Shown here in pieces: positions 1-10,121 of a DNA stretch of 50,935 nucleotides; the stretch's first letter is position 1, and each line of letters begins with the position of its first letter. The notes beneath the pieces were generated by a model. It searched no databases and had not been told where the DNA came from. It saw only the letters and a list, made by a program, of their open reading frames with translations. Where the stretch lies: the NCBI GenBank assembly GCA_004557735.1, contig SFFV01000015.1, positions 1 to 50,935 of the forward strand, written 5' to 3'. The DNA is from Clostridiales bacterium (GTDB lineage: Bacteria > Bacillota > Clostridia > Oscillospirales > Oscillospiraceae). The position numbers were made by a program, and so were the translations under genes.

Positions 1-429
1 CGCATTGACCGTCATCATTCCCAGAGAAGGCATACAGTCAATAAGGATATAGTCGTAATTCTTCTTCATGCCGTCGATAGCGTTTTTCAGAACATACTCG
101 CGGCTCATAACATTGAACAAGCCGGTTTCCATACCGGACAACTCAATGTTAGAAGGAAGCAAGTCAACACCTTCCGGATGCGTAATAATGGCATCACTGG
201 GCGGCTGTTCATCATCAATGACCGACTGCATTAGGGAAGAAAGCGACACATCCAGTTCATCTGGGGTCTTCACTCCGAGGCTTACCGTTAAGCTGCCTTG
301 CGGGTCAGCGTCAACAAGCAAAACCTTTTTACCGGAGCTTGCAAGTCCCACACCGAGATTGACTGCGGTTGTCGTTTTACCGACTCCGCCTTTCTGATTT
401 GTGATGGCGATCACTTTACAGTTTTCCAT
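1..429 (-). CDS. parA: ParA/Soj-family ATPase, C-terminus cut by window edge
   Basis: Partitioning-type ATPase; 143 codons are visible and the rest lies outside the window. The N-terminus carries the deviant Walker A motif KGGVGKTT (residues 13-20), then DADPQGS (40-46) and a Walker B-like YDYILIDCMPS near residue 130, which is diagnostic of the ParA/MinD superfamily. The ATG at 427-429 is preceded by AAAGGAGG at ideal spacing. Base composition is clearly lower in GC than the chromosome from 1117 onward. In Clostridia such parA genes commonly lead the maintenance operon of integrative conjugative elements or plasmids, so this is probably element-borne. A chromosomal soj is less likely because no rsmG/parB context is seen here (rsmG lies elsewhere in the window). 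Confidence 0.9.
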   Translation of the reverse strand, partial: MENCKVIAITNQKGGVGKTTTAVNLGVGLASSGKKVLLVDADPQGSLTVSLGVKTPDELDVSLSSLMQSVIDDEQPPSDAIITHPEGVDLLPSNIELSGMETGLFNVMSREYVLKNAIDGMKKNYDYILIDCMPSLGMMTVNA

Positions 430-519
430 GTGGCATCCTCCTTTCAGATTACGCAAAATGCACAGCATTACCGATGCGTTTGGTTAAATGCAGTATTTGT
501 CCTCGACACCCCTGCATGA

Positions 520-845
520 CTCGGTAGTCTATGGGAAATCTTCAAGTAACCGTCTGCTAAACGGTTTCATAGGAATCTCACCTCTGCCGGGTACTCCGCC
601 AGCCCCATAGGGAAGTATCATTATGGTTGTATGAGTCGTCGCCATGTCGGAGGCAGTCCGACACTTGTGGTGGAGGCTTACTGCTCACTCTGATAGTTCA
701 GAGGTCGTGGCGTACCCACCATCATGGCTCTTCCATACAAGTAACGTACTTGAAGATCTGATATTCAATTTTCAAGGAACAGTGAAGCGGCTTCCTCCGA
801 GGCGGAGAAGTAACCCCTTCACTTATTCCCACTGGGAGAGGCCGT
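520..845 (-). ncRNA. Candidate structured leader RNA upstream of parA
   Basis: This gene-free stretch upstream of parA contains a run of strong stem-loops when read as RNA. A 7-bp closing stem (529-535 with 604-610) encloses an 8-bp hairpin (548-555 with 559-566). Further stems pair 645-651 with 657-663 (7 bp, 5-nt loop), 688-693 with 698-703 inside 669-673/716-720, and 781-787 with 817-823 around 791-799/803-810. Such density is unusual for an ordinary untranslated region. It could be a cis-regulatory leader of parA or an independent ncRNA. I do not recognise an Rfam family, and no translated product is convincing. Confidence 0.45.
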
Positions 846-891
846 TTGGGGAGTCTGTTTGCAAAAAAAAGTTGAAAAAATTTTTAGAAAT

Positions 892-926
892 AAAAAAAGC
901 CGCCTGCTCACTACTGAACAGACGGC
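892..926 (-). terminator. Rho-independent terminator (minus strand)
   Basis: An 11-bp stem (899-909 with 916-926, two G-U pairs) is followed on the minus strand by seven T residues (892-898). It is the second of two minus-strand terminators between ppdK and parA and would block read-through into the element. Confidence 0.8.
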
Positions 927-952
927 ATAAAATGACATATATAATAAAAGGA

Positions 953-994
953 AATAAAAAAGCAGGCATACTACTTTTCAGTAATATGCCTGCT
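953..994 (-). terminator. Rho-independent terminator after the orphan fragment/ppdK
   Basis: A 15-nt stem (961-975 with 980-994, one mismatch) with a 4-nt loop is followed by a T-rich run on the minus strand. It sits just past the TAA at 1002-1004 and is the first terminator met by transcripts leaving ppdK. Confidence 0.85.
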
Positions 995-1001
995 GGTTGT
1001 G

Positions 1002-1116
1002 TTAGATAAAGACTTCGACAGTCACGTTATCCCATTGGTTTTTCCGCAGGTACTGACCGACTGACTTTCTATACGCTTCAGCTTGGTCGAAACCAATCTG
1101 GAATTGATCGTATAGA
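1002..1116 (-). pseudogene. Orphan C-terminal coding fragment of unknown protein
   Basis: Directly after the ppdK stop codon an open frame encodes about 38 residues (beginning near LYDQFQIGF and ending VTVEVFI, TAA at 1002) and then meets a terminator. Codon choice is AT-richer than ppdK and resembles the mobile element. The frame stays open upstream only because it runs through ppdK in another frame; no start codon or ribosome site belongs to it. It looks like the 3' end of a gene whose 5' part was separated by integration or deletion. It may be rejoined when the element circularises. The family is not recognised. Confidence 0.4.
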
Positions 1117-3759
<2,643 letters not shown>

Positions 3760-3857
3760 GGGATAACCTCCTGTATATAATATAAATTACTTTGAATTGC
3801 GGACGATTCCCGGGCTGGATTTGCTTTTCAAATCATTATGCCCGAAATCAGTTTCGC

Positions 3858-3886
3858 ATTATATCATTGTTTCGGACAAAAACCAA
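3858..3886 (-). promoter_or_regulatory. Sigma-A promoter for ppdK
   Basis: On the minus strand TTGGTT (3881-3886) and TATAAT (3858-3863) are separated by 17 bp, about 100 bp upstream of the ppdK start codon. The spacer between ppdK and mnmE (3760-3981) is AT-rich and shows no gene. Confidence 0.6.
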
Positions 3887-3981
3887 TAGCAAAAATGAAA
3901 TTTTAAATCGTTTCCACAGATTAATTTCCGATCGCGGAAGAAGCATTGCAGAGCCTGCGCGCAAAGGAGCGAAGAGGGGGA

Positions 3982-5349
3982 TCATTTGCCGACGCAGAAG
4001 CGCGAAAAGATCTCCTGCGTCACGTCCTCGCGCACCGACCGGCCGGAGAGCGCGCCGAGCGCGTCCATCGCGCCCTCGCACTCGGTAAGCACCGCGTCGG
4101 GCGCAAAGCCCGCCGCCATGGCCCCGCGCGCGCCGCAAAGGTATTCGAGCGCGCGGCGCACCGCGTCCGCCTGACGCGCGTTCGTCAATATCTCGCCGCT
4201 GTCCGCCTCCGGCATCGGGAACGCCGCCGCGACCGCCGCGCCGAGCGCGTCCAGCCCCGTCTTTTCCCTGGCCGAAACGATGCAGACGCTGTCAAAATGC
4301 GCCGAAAGGCGCGCGGCGTCCCACCGGGGCGCGCAGTCGCTCTTGTTCGCCGCGGCGATGCGCACGGCGCAGCGCTCCGCCAGAGCGAGCACCGCGTCGT
4401 CCTCGGCGTCCCAGCCGCGGGAGAGGTCAAACACGGCGATGACGAGCTGCGCGTCCTCCGCCGCGGCGACGGCGCGCTCGACGCCGAGCGATTCCACGGC
4501 GTCGGCCGTTTCGCGCACGCCGGCGGTGTCGGTCAGCCGCAGCGCCACGCCGCCGAGCAGACACCGCTCCGAGAGCGTGTCGCGCGTCGTGCCGGGGATG
4601 TCGGTCACAATGGCGCGCTCATAGCCGAGCAGCGCGTTCAGAAGCGAGGACTTTCCGGCGTTCGGCCGGCCGAGGATCGCCGTGCGCACGCCCTTTTCGA
4701 GAAACTGCCCGCGCGAAAACGTGGCGAGAAGTGCGCGGAGATCCGCGGCGGCGGCGTCCAGCACAGCGGCGTATTCCGCGAGCGTGAACGGCGGGATGTC
4801 CTCGTCGGGATAGTCAAGCACCGCGTGGTAGTGCGAGCAGATGTGCGTGAGATGCCGATAGATCTCCTCCGTGCGGCGGGAGATCGCCCCGCCGAGCTGG
4901 CTGGCGGCGTTGCGCGCCGCGAGAGGCGTTTCCGCGTCGATGATATCGACGACGGCCTCCGCCTGCGTGAGATCCATCCGGCCGTTTAAAAAGGCGCGTT
5001 TGGTAAACTCTCCGGCCTCCGCCTGCCGCGCGCCGAGCGCGAACAGCGCCTCGAGCGCCGCGCGCAGCACGACGGGCGAGCCGTGGCACTGCAGCTCGGC
5101 GGTGTCCTCGCCGGTGTAGCTCCGCGGCGCGCGGGAGAGCGTGCACAGACAGAGATCGAGCGTCCGGCCGTTCCCGTCAAGCAGCGTGCCGTAAACGAGC
5201 TGCCGGTCGCGGTGCTGCGACATGGCCTTCCCGTCCGCCGGGCGGAAAAGCGCGTCCATCAGCGATACGGAAAGGGGGCCCGATACGCGCACGATGCCGA
5301 TGGCGGAAACGCTCCCGCCGGTCGCAACGGCGGCAATTGTATCACTCAT
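3982..5349 (-). CDS. mnmE: tRNA uridine-5-carboxymethylaminomethyl(34) synthesis GTPase MnmE
   Basis: With MnmG it modifies the wobble uridine of tRNAs reading NNA/NNG codons. The 455-residue protein has the folate-binding N-terminal domain, a central GTPase domain with G1 motif GRPNAGKS (about 227-234) and DTAG, and ends with the diagnostic FCVGK, whose cysteine is catalytically required. Its ATG overlaps the stop of the upstream peptidase gene (ATGA, 5346-5349), so the two are translationally coupled. mnmG is not in the window, and rsmG, often its neighbour, lies 7 kb away on the same strand. Confidence 0.96.
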   Translation of the reverse strand: MSDTIAAVATGGSVSAIGIVRVSGPLSVSLMDALFRPADGKAMSQHRDRQLVYGTLLDGNGRTLDLCLCTLSRAPRSYTGEDTAELQCHGSPVVLRAALEALFALGARQAEAGEFTKRAFLNGRMDLTQAEAVVDIIDAETPLAARNAASQLGGAISRRTEEIYRHLTHICSHYHAVLDYPDEDIPPFTLAEYAAVLDAAAADLRALLATFSRGQFLEKGVRTAILGRPNAGKSSLLNALLGYERAIVTDIPGTTRDTLSERCLLGGVALRLTDTAGVRETADAVESLGVERAVAAAEDAQLVIAVFDLSRGWDAEDDAVLALAERCAVRIAAANKSDCAPRWDAARLSAHFDSVCIVSAREKTGLDALGAAVAAAFPMPEADSGEILTNARQADAVRRALEYLCGARGAMAAGFAPDAVLTECEGAMDALGALSGRSVREDVTQEIFSRFCVGK

Positions 5350-6227
5350 TCGCTGTCCTTCTTTGCCCAGGGATCGTTCTTGCTCTCGTCGTAGGCATCC
5401 TTGAATTCCTCAAGCGTTATGCCCTTGCGCATGATATACTCCGCGGCGATCTCACCGACATAGCGGAAATGGCCGGGCTCGGCCTCGCGGCCGGTATGCT
5501 CCTCGCGTCCCTCCGGGAAGCGCAGGATGAAGCCGTATTCCGCGCAGTGCTCGCGCATCCATTCCAGCACAGGCGTGGAGAATTTCGCCTCGGCGTTCTC
5601 GCCGACAAAGTTGACGGCGAGCCCCGTCTGATGCTCGTCCGCGCCGGGGTAGTAGCCCATCGCGGCGACCTCCTTTTCCGCCTCCGCGAGCGACACCTCG
5701 CCGCGGTCGTAGATCGTGCTCGCCATGCCGTTGAAGCGCGTCCGCTGGTCAGGGTAGGACATATAGGTGCGGGAAATGCTCACCGTGAAGCCCTGCGCGC
5801 GCGCCGCGGCGAGAAACTCCCGGAGCGCGTCGGCGGCGCGGCGCTGGAAGAAGTAGCCGTTTTCGATCTCAACCATGTCGGGATAGTAGTTTTCGCGCAG
5901 ATAGTTCTCCTGCGAAAGGCCGTTCACGAGCAGGTACCGCCAGTTGGAAAGGCCGGGCTGCTCCTCGTCGCCCAGCGTTTCCTTCGCGGGAAGATCGGAA
6001 TAATCGATCCAGCCGGGGGGATACTGCCAGTTGAGCTCGCCCTGCGCGTCCTCCGCCTCGGGGACGGGGGTCGCGGCGGTCTCGGGCAGAGGGGCGCTCT
6101 CCTCCGTGGAGAGGGAGCTGTCGGAAGCCGGACGGAGCAGCACGAACAGCACCGCCGCAAGCGCCGCGCCGCCGACGATAATGCGCCGGGCGCGGAGCAG
6201 CTTCGGGTTTTTCGGTTTGATTCGCAT
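5346..6227 (-). CDS. Membrane-anchored VanY/LdcB-like peptidase (M15B) with altered metal-site motif
   Basis: Probable D,D- or L,D-carboxypeptidase-type protein acting on peptidoglycan outside the membrane. I start it at ATG 6225-6227 because AAAGGAGA lies just upstream; that gives 293 residues, whereas an in-frame upstream ATG would add 26 unsupported ones. A single hydrophobic segment at about 12-32 anchors it. The C-terminal half has family landmarks: SRTYMSY, DEHQTGLAVNF (about 195-205) and EPGHFRYVG (about 248-256). Canonical enzymes have SxHxxGxAxD and EPWH. Here the metal-binding Asp is Asn, and the Trp before the second His is Gly. Activity may be altered or lost. Confidence 0.75.
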   Translation of the reverse strand: MRIKPKNPKLLRARRIIVGGAALAAVLFVLLRPASDSSLSTEESAPLPETAATPVPEAEDAQGELNWQYPPGWIDYSDLPAKETLGDEEQPGLSNWRYLLVNGLSQENYLRENYYPDMVEIENGYFFQRRAADALREFLAAARAQGFTVSISRTYMSYPDQRTRFNGMASTIYDRGEVSLAEAEKEVAAMGYYPGADEHQTGLAVNFVGENAEAKFSTPVLEWMREHCAEYGFILRFPEGREEHTGREAEPGHFRYVGEIAAEYIMRKGITLEEFKDAYDESKNDPWAKKDSE

Positions 6228-6298
6228 AATGTCTCCTTTCTCCCCGCGCGGAACGGGGCGTTCCCGAAAGAAAAAGCGCGGGAACGGGAAGAGCGGGG

Positions 6299-6328
6299 TT
6301 GACATTCCCCGCGAATACTTTATATAAT
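6299..6328 (+). promoter_or_regulatory. Sigma-A promoter for the suf operon
   Basis: TTGACA (6299-6304) and TATAAT (6323-6328) are perfect hexamers with an 18-bp spacer, reading toward sufC. The resulting leader is about 130 nt. Confidence 0.75.
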
Positions 6329-6400
6329 ATCGAGTGCCGTCCCTGCACCGCCTGCGGCGGGCGGGGACGATTTTATGCGGGCGTGCGGAAAATTCATAAT

Positions 6401-6429
6401 ATTATACCATTTTATTTGGAAAGATGCAA
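6401..6429 (-). promoter_or_regulatory. Sigma-A promoter for vanY-like/mnmE operon
   Basis: On the minus strand TTGCAT (6424-6429) and TATAAT (6401-6406) are separated by 17 bp. It lies downstream of the oppositely directed suf promoter, so the two transcripts overlap convergently at their 5' ends. Confidence 0.65.
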
Positions 6430-6465
6430 GTTTTCCAAGCATACCGCCGAGAAGGAGACACATCC

Positions 6466-7203
6466 ATGCTGGAGCTGAAGAATATACACTATTCCGTGGA
6501 CGCGCCGGAGGGCCGCACCGAGATACTGCGGGGCGTTTCCCTCGTCATCCCGGACAAAAAGCTCATCGTTCTCACCGGGCCGAACGGCGGCGGCAAAACG
6601 ACGCTTGCCAAGGCGATCATGGGTCTTGTGACGCCGACGGGCGGCAGCATTCTCTGGAACGGTGAGGATGTGACCGGCCTTTCCATCACCGAACGCGCGC
6701 GCCGCGGCATCAGCTACGGCTTCCAGCAGCCGCCGCGCTTCAAGGGCATACGCGTGAAGGATCTTTTAACGATCGCGTCGGGACAGAAGTTCCTGCCGCG
6801 CGGCGAGGCGTGCAGGTATCTCACGCAGGTCGGCCTGTGCGCGGCCGATTATCTCGACCGCGAGGTGGACTCCGCCCTCTCCGGCGGCGAGGTCAAGCGC
6901 ATCGAGATCGCCACGATCCTCGCCCGGCAGCCGCAGCTCATGATCCTGGACGAGCCCGAGGCGGGCATCGACCTCTGGAGCTTTGCGCGCCTTACGGAAA
7001 CGTTTGAAGAGATCCACGCCCGGCAGGACTGCACGATGGTCATCATCTCCCATCAGGAGCGCATCATCTCGCTGGCGGACGAGATCCTTGTGATCGACAA
7101 GGGCGTGATCGCGCGCCGCGGCACACGCGACGAGGTCTTTGCCGACATCGTCCACAGCACCACGGGCGGCTGCCCGGTCATCTACGGGGAGGCGAAGAAA
7201 TGA
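6466..7203 (+). CDS. sufC: Fe-S cluster assembly ATPase SufC
   Basis: ABC-type ATPase that powers the SufBD scaffold in Fe-S cluster assembly. The 245-residue protein has Walker A GPNGGGKTT (38-46), signature LSGGEVKR (about 137-144) and Walker B LMILDEPEAGID (about 157-168); the SGGE-x-KR-x-E signature is typical of SufC rather than importers. The start at 6466 has AGAAGGAGA upstream; an earlier ATG at 6424 lacks a ribosome site. Its stop overlaps the next ATG (ATGA at 7200). sufS, sufU and sufD are absent nearby, so this is a two-gene suf set. Confidence 0.92.
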   Translation: MLELKNIHYSVDAPEGRTEILRGVSLVIPDKKLIVLTGPNGGGKTTLAKAIMGLVTPTGGSILWNGEDVTGLSITERARRGISYGFQQPPRFKGIRVKDLLTIASGQKFLPRGEACRYLTQVGLCAADYLDREVDSALSGGEVKRIEIATILARQPQLMILDEPEAGIDLWSFARLTETFEEIHARQDCTMVIISHQERIISLADEILVIDKGVIARRGTRDEVFADIVHSTTGGCPVIYGEAKK

Positions 7204-8126
7204 GCGAGCTCAACCGCGTCGATACGGCGCTTCTGGAGGTCGTCGCCGGCATGAAGGACGGCAGGGCCGAGGGCGCTTTCAATATCCGCAAGGACTCCGG
7301 CTGCGCCGGGCGCGTCAATACCGAAAACGTCACCATCACCACAAAAACCGATAAGCCCGGCATCGATATCCGCTTCGTCCCCGGCTGCAGGGACAGCTGC
7401 CACATCCCGGTCATCATCACCGAGTCGGGCCTTCGCGAAACGGTGTACAACGATTTTTACGTCGGCGAGGGCGCGGACGTCACGATCATTGCCGGCTGCG
7501 GCATCCACAACTGCGGCTCGGACGCCTCCGAGCACGACGGCGTGCATACGTTCTACGTCGGCAAAAACGCCCGCGTCAAGTACGTTGAGAAGCATTACGG
7601 CGAGGGCGACGGCAACGGCAAAAACGTTATGAATCCCACGACGGTCGTCTATCTCGAGGAGGGCGCGTCGATGCAGATGGACATGAGCCAGATCGGCGGC
7701 ATAGACTCCACGCGGCGCGACACGCGCATCGTCTGCGGCAGGGACGCGGACGTCGTCATCACCGAGCGCCTTCTTACCCACGGCAGCCAGCGCGCCGAAT
7801 CCGACATGACCATTGAGCTCAACGGCGAGAACTCCCGCGGCCGCGTGATCTCCCGAAGCGTTGCGAAAAACGGCTCCGTGCAGGTGTTCCGGCCGTGCGT
7901 CGTCGGCAACGCGAAGTGCTTCGGCCATGTGCAGTGCGACTCCATTATCATGGATGAGGCGAAGATCCGCTCCGTGCCGGAGATCGCGGCGAACGATCTC
8001 GACGCGCAGCTCATCCACGAGGCCGCCATCGGCCGCATCGCGGGCGACCAGCTTTTGAAGCTGGAAACGCTCGGTCTCACCGAGGAGGAGGCGGAGGACC
8101 GCATCCTCAAGGGCTTCCTTGCGTGA
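7200..8126 (+). CDS. SufB/SufD-family scaffold protein (short form)
   Basis: The 308-residue protein has the right-handed beta-helix character of the SufBD core: GCRDSCHIPV, GCGIHNCGSD, GRDADVVITERLLTHGSQ, and a C-terminal stretch HEAAIGRIAGDQLLKL typical of SufB/SufD. It is much shorter than canonical SufB (about 465 residues). It matches the minimal SufB-like partners found beside SufC in archaea and many anaerobic Clostridia. Coupled to sufC by a 4-nt overlap, so the two proteins likely form the complex. Its cysteine-rich centre (several Cys between about 65 and 110) could hold the nascent cluster. Confidence 0.88.
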   Translation: MSELNRVDTALLEVVAGMKDGRAEGAFNIRKDSGCAGRVNTENVTITTKTDKPGIDIRFVPGCRDSCHIPVIITESGLRETVYNDFYVGEGADVTIIAGCGIHNCGSDASEHDGVHTFYVGKNARVKYVEKHYGEGDGNGKNVMNPTTVVYLEEGASMQMDMSQIGGIDSTRRDTRIVCGRDADVVITERLLTHGSQRAESDMTIELNGENSRGRVISRSVAKNGSVQVFRPCVVGNAKCFGHVQCDSIIMDEAKIRSVPEIAANDLDAQLIHEAAIGRIAGDQLLKLETLGLTEEEAEDRILKGFLA

Positions 8127-8152
8127 GAAAAATCAAAAATACACAAGCCCCG

Positions 8153-8183
8153 GAGCCGGCGACATCGGATCGCCGGCTCTTTT
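8153..8183 (+). terminator. Terminator after the suf pair
   Basis: A 10-bp perfect GC stem (8153-8162 with 8170-8179) is followed by TTTT. A second GC-rich inverted repeat lies near 8210-8235. The 180-bp spacer then holds a TATAAT at 8245-8250 without a convincing -35. Confidence 0.75.
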
Positions 8184-8307
8184 GCCGCGGCAAAGCGAAA
8201 GATTTTATCCCCCCCGGGGGCTTCCCTCCGGGGGAGGGCGGCTTTATAATACAAATCAAAGGCGCCGCGGCGCCGTCCGAGAGAAAAAAGAAAGGAGCCG
8301 AACGGCC

Positions 8308-9354
8308 ATGAAAGCAAGGTCCCGCGCCCGGCATGTTATCGCCGCGCTTGCGCTCGCGGTGCTCGTCATGGCGCTCGTCTGCCTTTTCGTCGGCGCGTCG
8401 CGCATGAGCCTTTCGGACGGCGTCGCCGCCCTGTTCGGAAAAGGCTCCGCCGCCAACGTGCGCATTCTCCGCTCGATCCGCGTGCCGCGCGTGCTTGCCG
8501 CGCTCATTGCCGGCGCGGCGCTCTCCGTCTCCGGCCTCGTCATGCAGACGACGCTCTCCAACGCCATGGCTTCGCCCTCCACGATGGGCGTGTCCAACGC
8601 CGCCGTGTTCGGCGCGAACCTCTCCATTATCGTGTTCGCCGGGGGCTTTCTCTCCACGGGGAACAACCTTGCCGGCTATACCGCCGGGGTGAACCCGTTC
8701 GCCGCGAGCGTGACGGCGTTCCTCTTCTCGGCGCTTTCCATTCTGCTCATTCTCGCGCTCTGCCGCGTGAAGGCGTTCTCGCCGAACGTCGTGGTGCTCG
8801 CGGGCATCGCCGTCGGCGCGGTCTGGACGGCGGCGACGACGCTCCTGCAGTTTTACGCCACCGACGTCGGCCTCTCCGCCGCGGTCGTGTGGAACTTCGG
8901 CGATCTGGGCCGCGCAACATATAAGACCGATCTTCTTATGCTCTGCGCCGCGGCGCCGGGCCTTGCGGTTTTCTCCGCGCTCGCGTGGCGGTATAACGCC
9001 CTCCTGAGCGGCGACGCCGCCGCGGGCAGCATGGGCGTGAACGTTTCGCGCCTGCGCTTTTTCTCGCTGCTGCTCGCCTCGCTGATGACGGCGGCATGCG
9101 TATCGAGCCTCGGCGTCATCGGCTTTGTCGGCGTCATCTGCCCGCATGTGGCGAAGCGCCTGCTCGGGCAGGACCACCGCGTTTCGATCCCCGCGTCGGC
9201 GCTGATGGGCAGCCTGCTCCTTCTCTGCGCGGATGCGTTCTCCCGCTCGCTCGGCAGCGGCAGCGCGCTGCCCGTCGGCGCGATCACGTCGCTCCTCGGC
9301 GCGCCGTTCTTCCTCGCGATCATCTTTTCGCGAAAGGAGCATGGCCAATGTTAG
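8308..9354 (+). CDS. FecCD/BtuC-family ABC importer permease
   Basis: Membrane subunit of a type II ABC importer for iron chelates, heme or cobalamin. The 348-residue protein begins with a hydrophobic helix and shows multiple further membrane spans. Family landmarks are RVPRVLAALIAGAALSVSG and GFVGVICPHVAKRLLGQDHR, the coupling helix that touches the ATPase. ATG at 8308 follows AAAGGAGC. The stop overlaps the ATPase start by 7 nt. The substrate cannot be read from sequence. Iron-siderophore and corrinoid are both plausible, and corrinoid would suit the B12-dependent operon 12 kb downstream. Confidence 0.92.
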   Translation: MKARSRARHVIAALALAVLVMALVCLFVGASRMSLSDGVAALFGKGSAANVRILRSIRVPRVLAALIAGAALSVSGLVMQTTLSNAMASPSTMGVSNAAVFGANLSIIVFAGGFLSTGNNLAGYTAGVNPFAASVTAFLFSALSILLILALCRVKAFSPNVVVLAGIAVGAVWTAATTLLQFYATDVGLSAAVVWNFGDLGRATYKTDLLMLCAAAPGLAVFSALAWRYNALLSGDAAAGSMGVNVSRLRFFSLLLASLMTAACVSSLGVIGFVGVICPHVAKRLLGQDHRVSIPASALMGSLLLLCADAFSRSLGSGSALPVGAITSLLGAPFFLAIIFSRKEHGQC

Positions 9355-10121
9355 AACTGGAAAATGTGGTCTTTCGTTACGCCCGCCGGTCCGAGCCGGT
9401 GCTCCGGGGCGTTTCGCTCACGCTCCGCGACGGGGAGATCGGCATTCTGCTCGGCAAAAACGGCGCGGGCAAAACGACGCTCTTTCAGTGCATTCTCGGT
9501 CTCGCCGCGCCGGAGAGCGGCTCGATCCGCTTTGACGGCGAGGATCTTTTGAAAATGCCGCGGCGCGGGAGGGCGAAGCTCGTCGCCTATGTGCCGCAGC
9601 ACATCCATTTCGGCGCGCTGAGCGTGTTCGATTCGATCCTGCTCGGACGGGTCTCCCGCTTCGGTATGCAGCCGGGCCGCGAGGATTTCGAGGCCGTGGA
9701 GCGCATCCTTGCCGAAATGCAGCTCGAACCGCTCGCCGGGCGCAACGCGGAAGAGCTCTCCGGCGGCGAGAAGCAGAAGACCGCCATCGCCCGCGCGCTC
9801 GTGCAGGAGCCGCGTCTGCTCATCTTTGACGAGCCGACCGGCAATCTCGATATCGCGAACGAGGAGCTCATCATCGACGAGGCGAAAAAGGCGGCGCGGC
9901 AGCGCGGCGTCGCCATTTTGAGCTCGCTGCACGATCTCAATCAGGCGCTGTGTCTGGGCGACAGGTTCTTCCTGCTCCGGGACGGCGCGGTGCGATACGC
10001 CGGGGACGAGAGCGTGCTCACAAGCGAAGTGATCGGGGATGTTTTCGACATAAGATCACGCATCATCACCGTGGACGGAAAGAAAGTTATTCTGGGAGGA
10101 AAATACTATGAAGAAACGTAA
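9348..10121 (+). CDS. ABC importer ATP-binding protein (FecE/BtuD type)
   Basis: The 257-residue ATPase has Walker A GKNGAGKTT (36-44), Q-loop region YVPQHIHF, signature LSGGEKQK (about 137-144) and Walker B LLIFDEPTGNLD (about 158-169). It overlaps the permease stop by 7 nt and the lipoprotein start by 14 nt, so permease, ATPase and binding protein are co-translated. It energises import of the iron- or corrinoid-type substrate of this cluster. Confidence 0.93.
   Translation: MLELENVVFRYARRSEPVLRGVSLTLRDGEIGILLGKNGAGKTTLFQCILGLAAPESGSIRFDGEDLLKMPRRGRAKLVAYVPQHIHFGALSVFDSILLGRVSRFGMQPGREDFEAVERILAEMQLEPLAGRNAEELSGGEKQKTAIARALVQEPRLLIFDEPTGNLDIANEELIIDEAKKAARQRGVAILSSLHDLNQALCLGDRFFLLRDGAVRYAGDESVLTSEVIGDVFDIRSRIITVDGKKVILGGKYYEET

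Larger units (their letters stand above)
1..1116. mobile_element. Terminal part of a probable integrative element
   Basis: Everything left of the ppdK stop codon differs from the rest of the window: lower GC, AT-rich spacers, a ParA gene and a long structured leader. The change is abrupt at about 1116, exactly at the 3' end of ppdK. This is the pattern expected when an integrative conjugative element or large mobilisable island has inserted there. No integrase, relaxase or att repeat is visible, because only one end lies in the window. The assignment is therefore inferred from composition and ParA alone. Confidence 0.5.

Noticed and set aside
644..1009. Plus-strand open frame of 121 codons in the leader region
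   Set aside because: It runs through hairpins and two terminators, has no ribosome site, and its translation resembles no protein.
8205..8235. Terminator or regulatory riboswitch before the FecCD-type permease
   Set aside because: Only a short GC inverted repeat is present, with no T-run and no recognisable cobalamin riboswitch B12-box.
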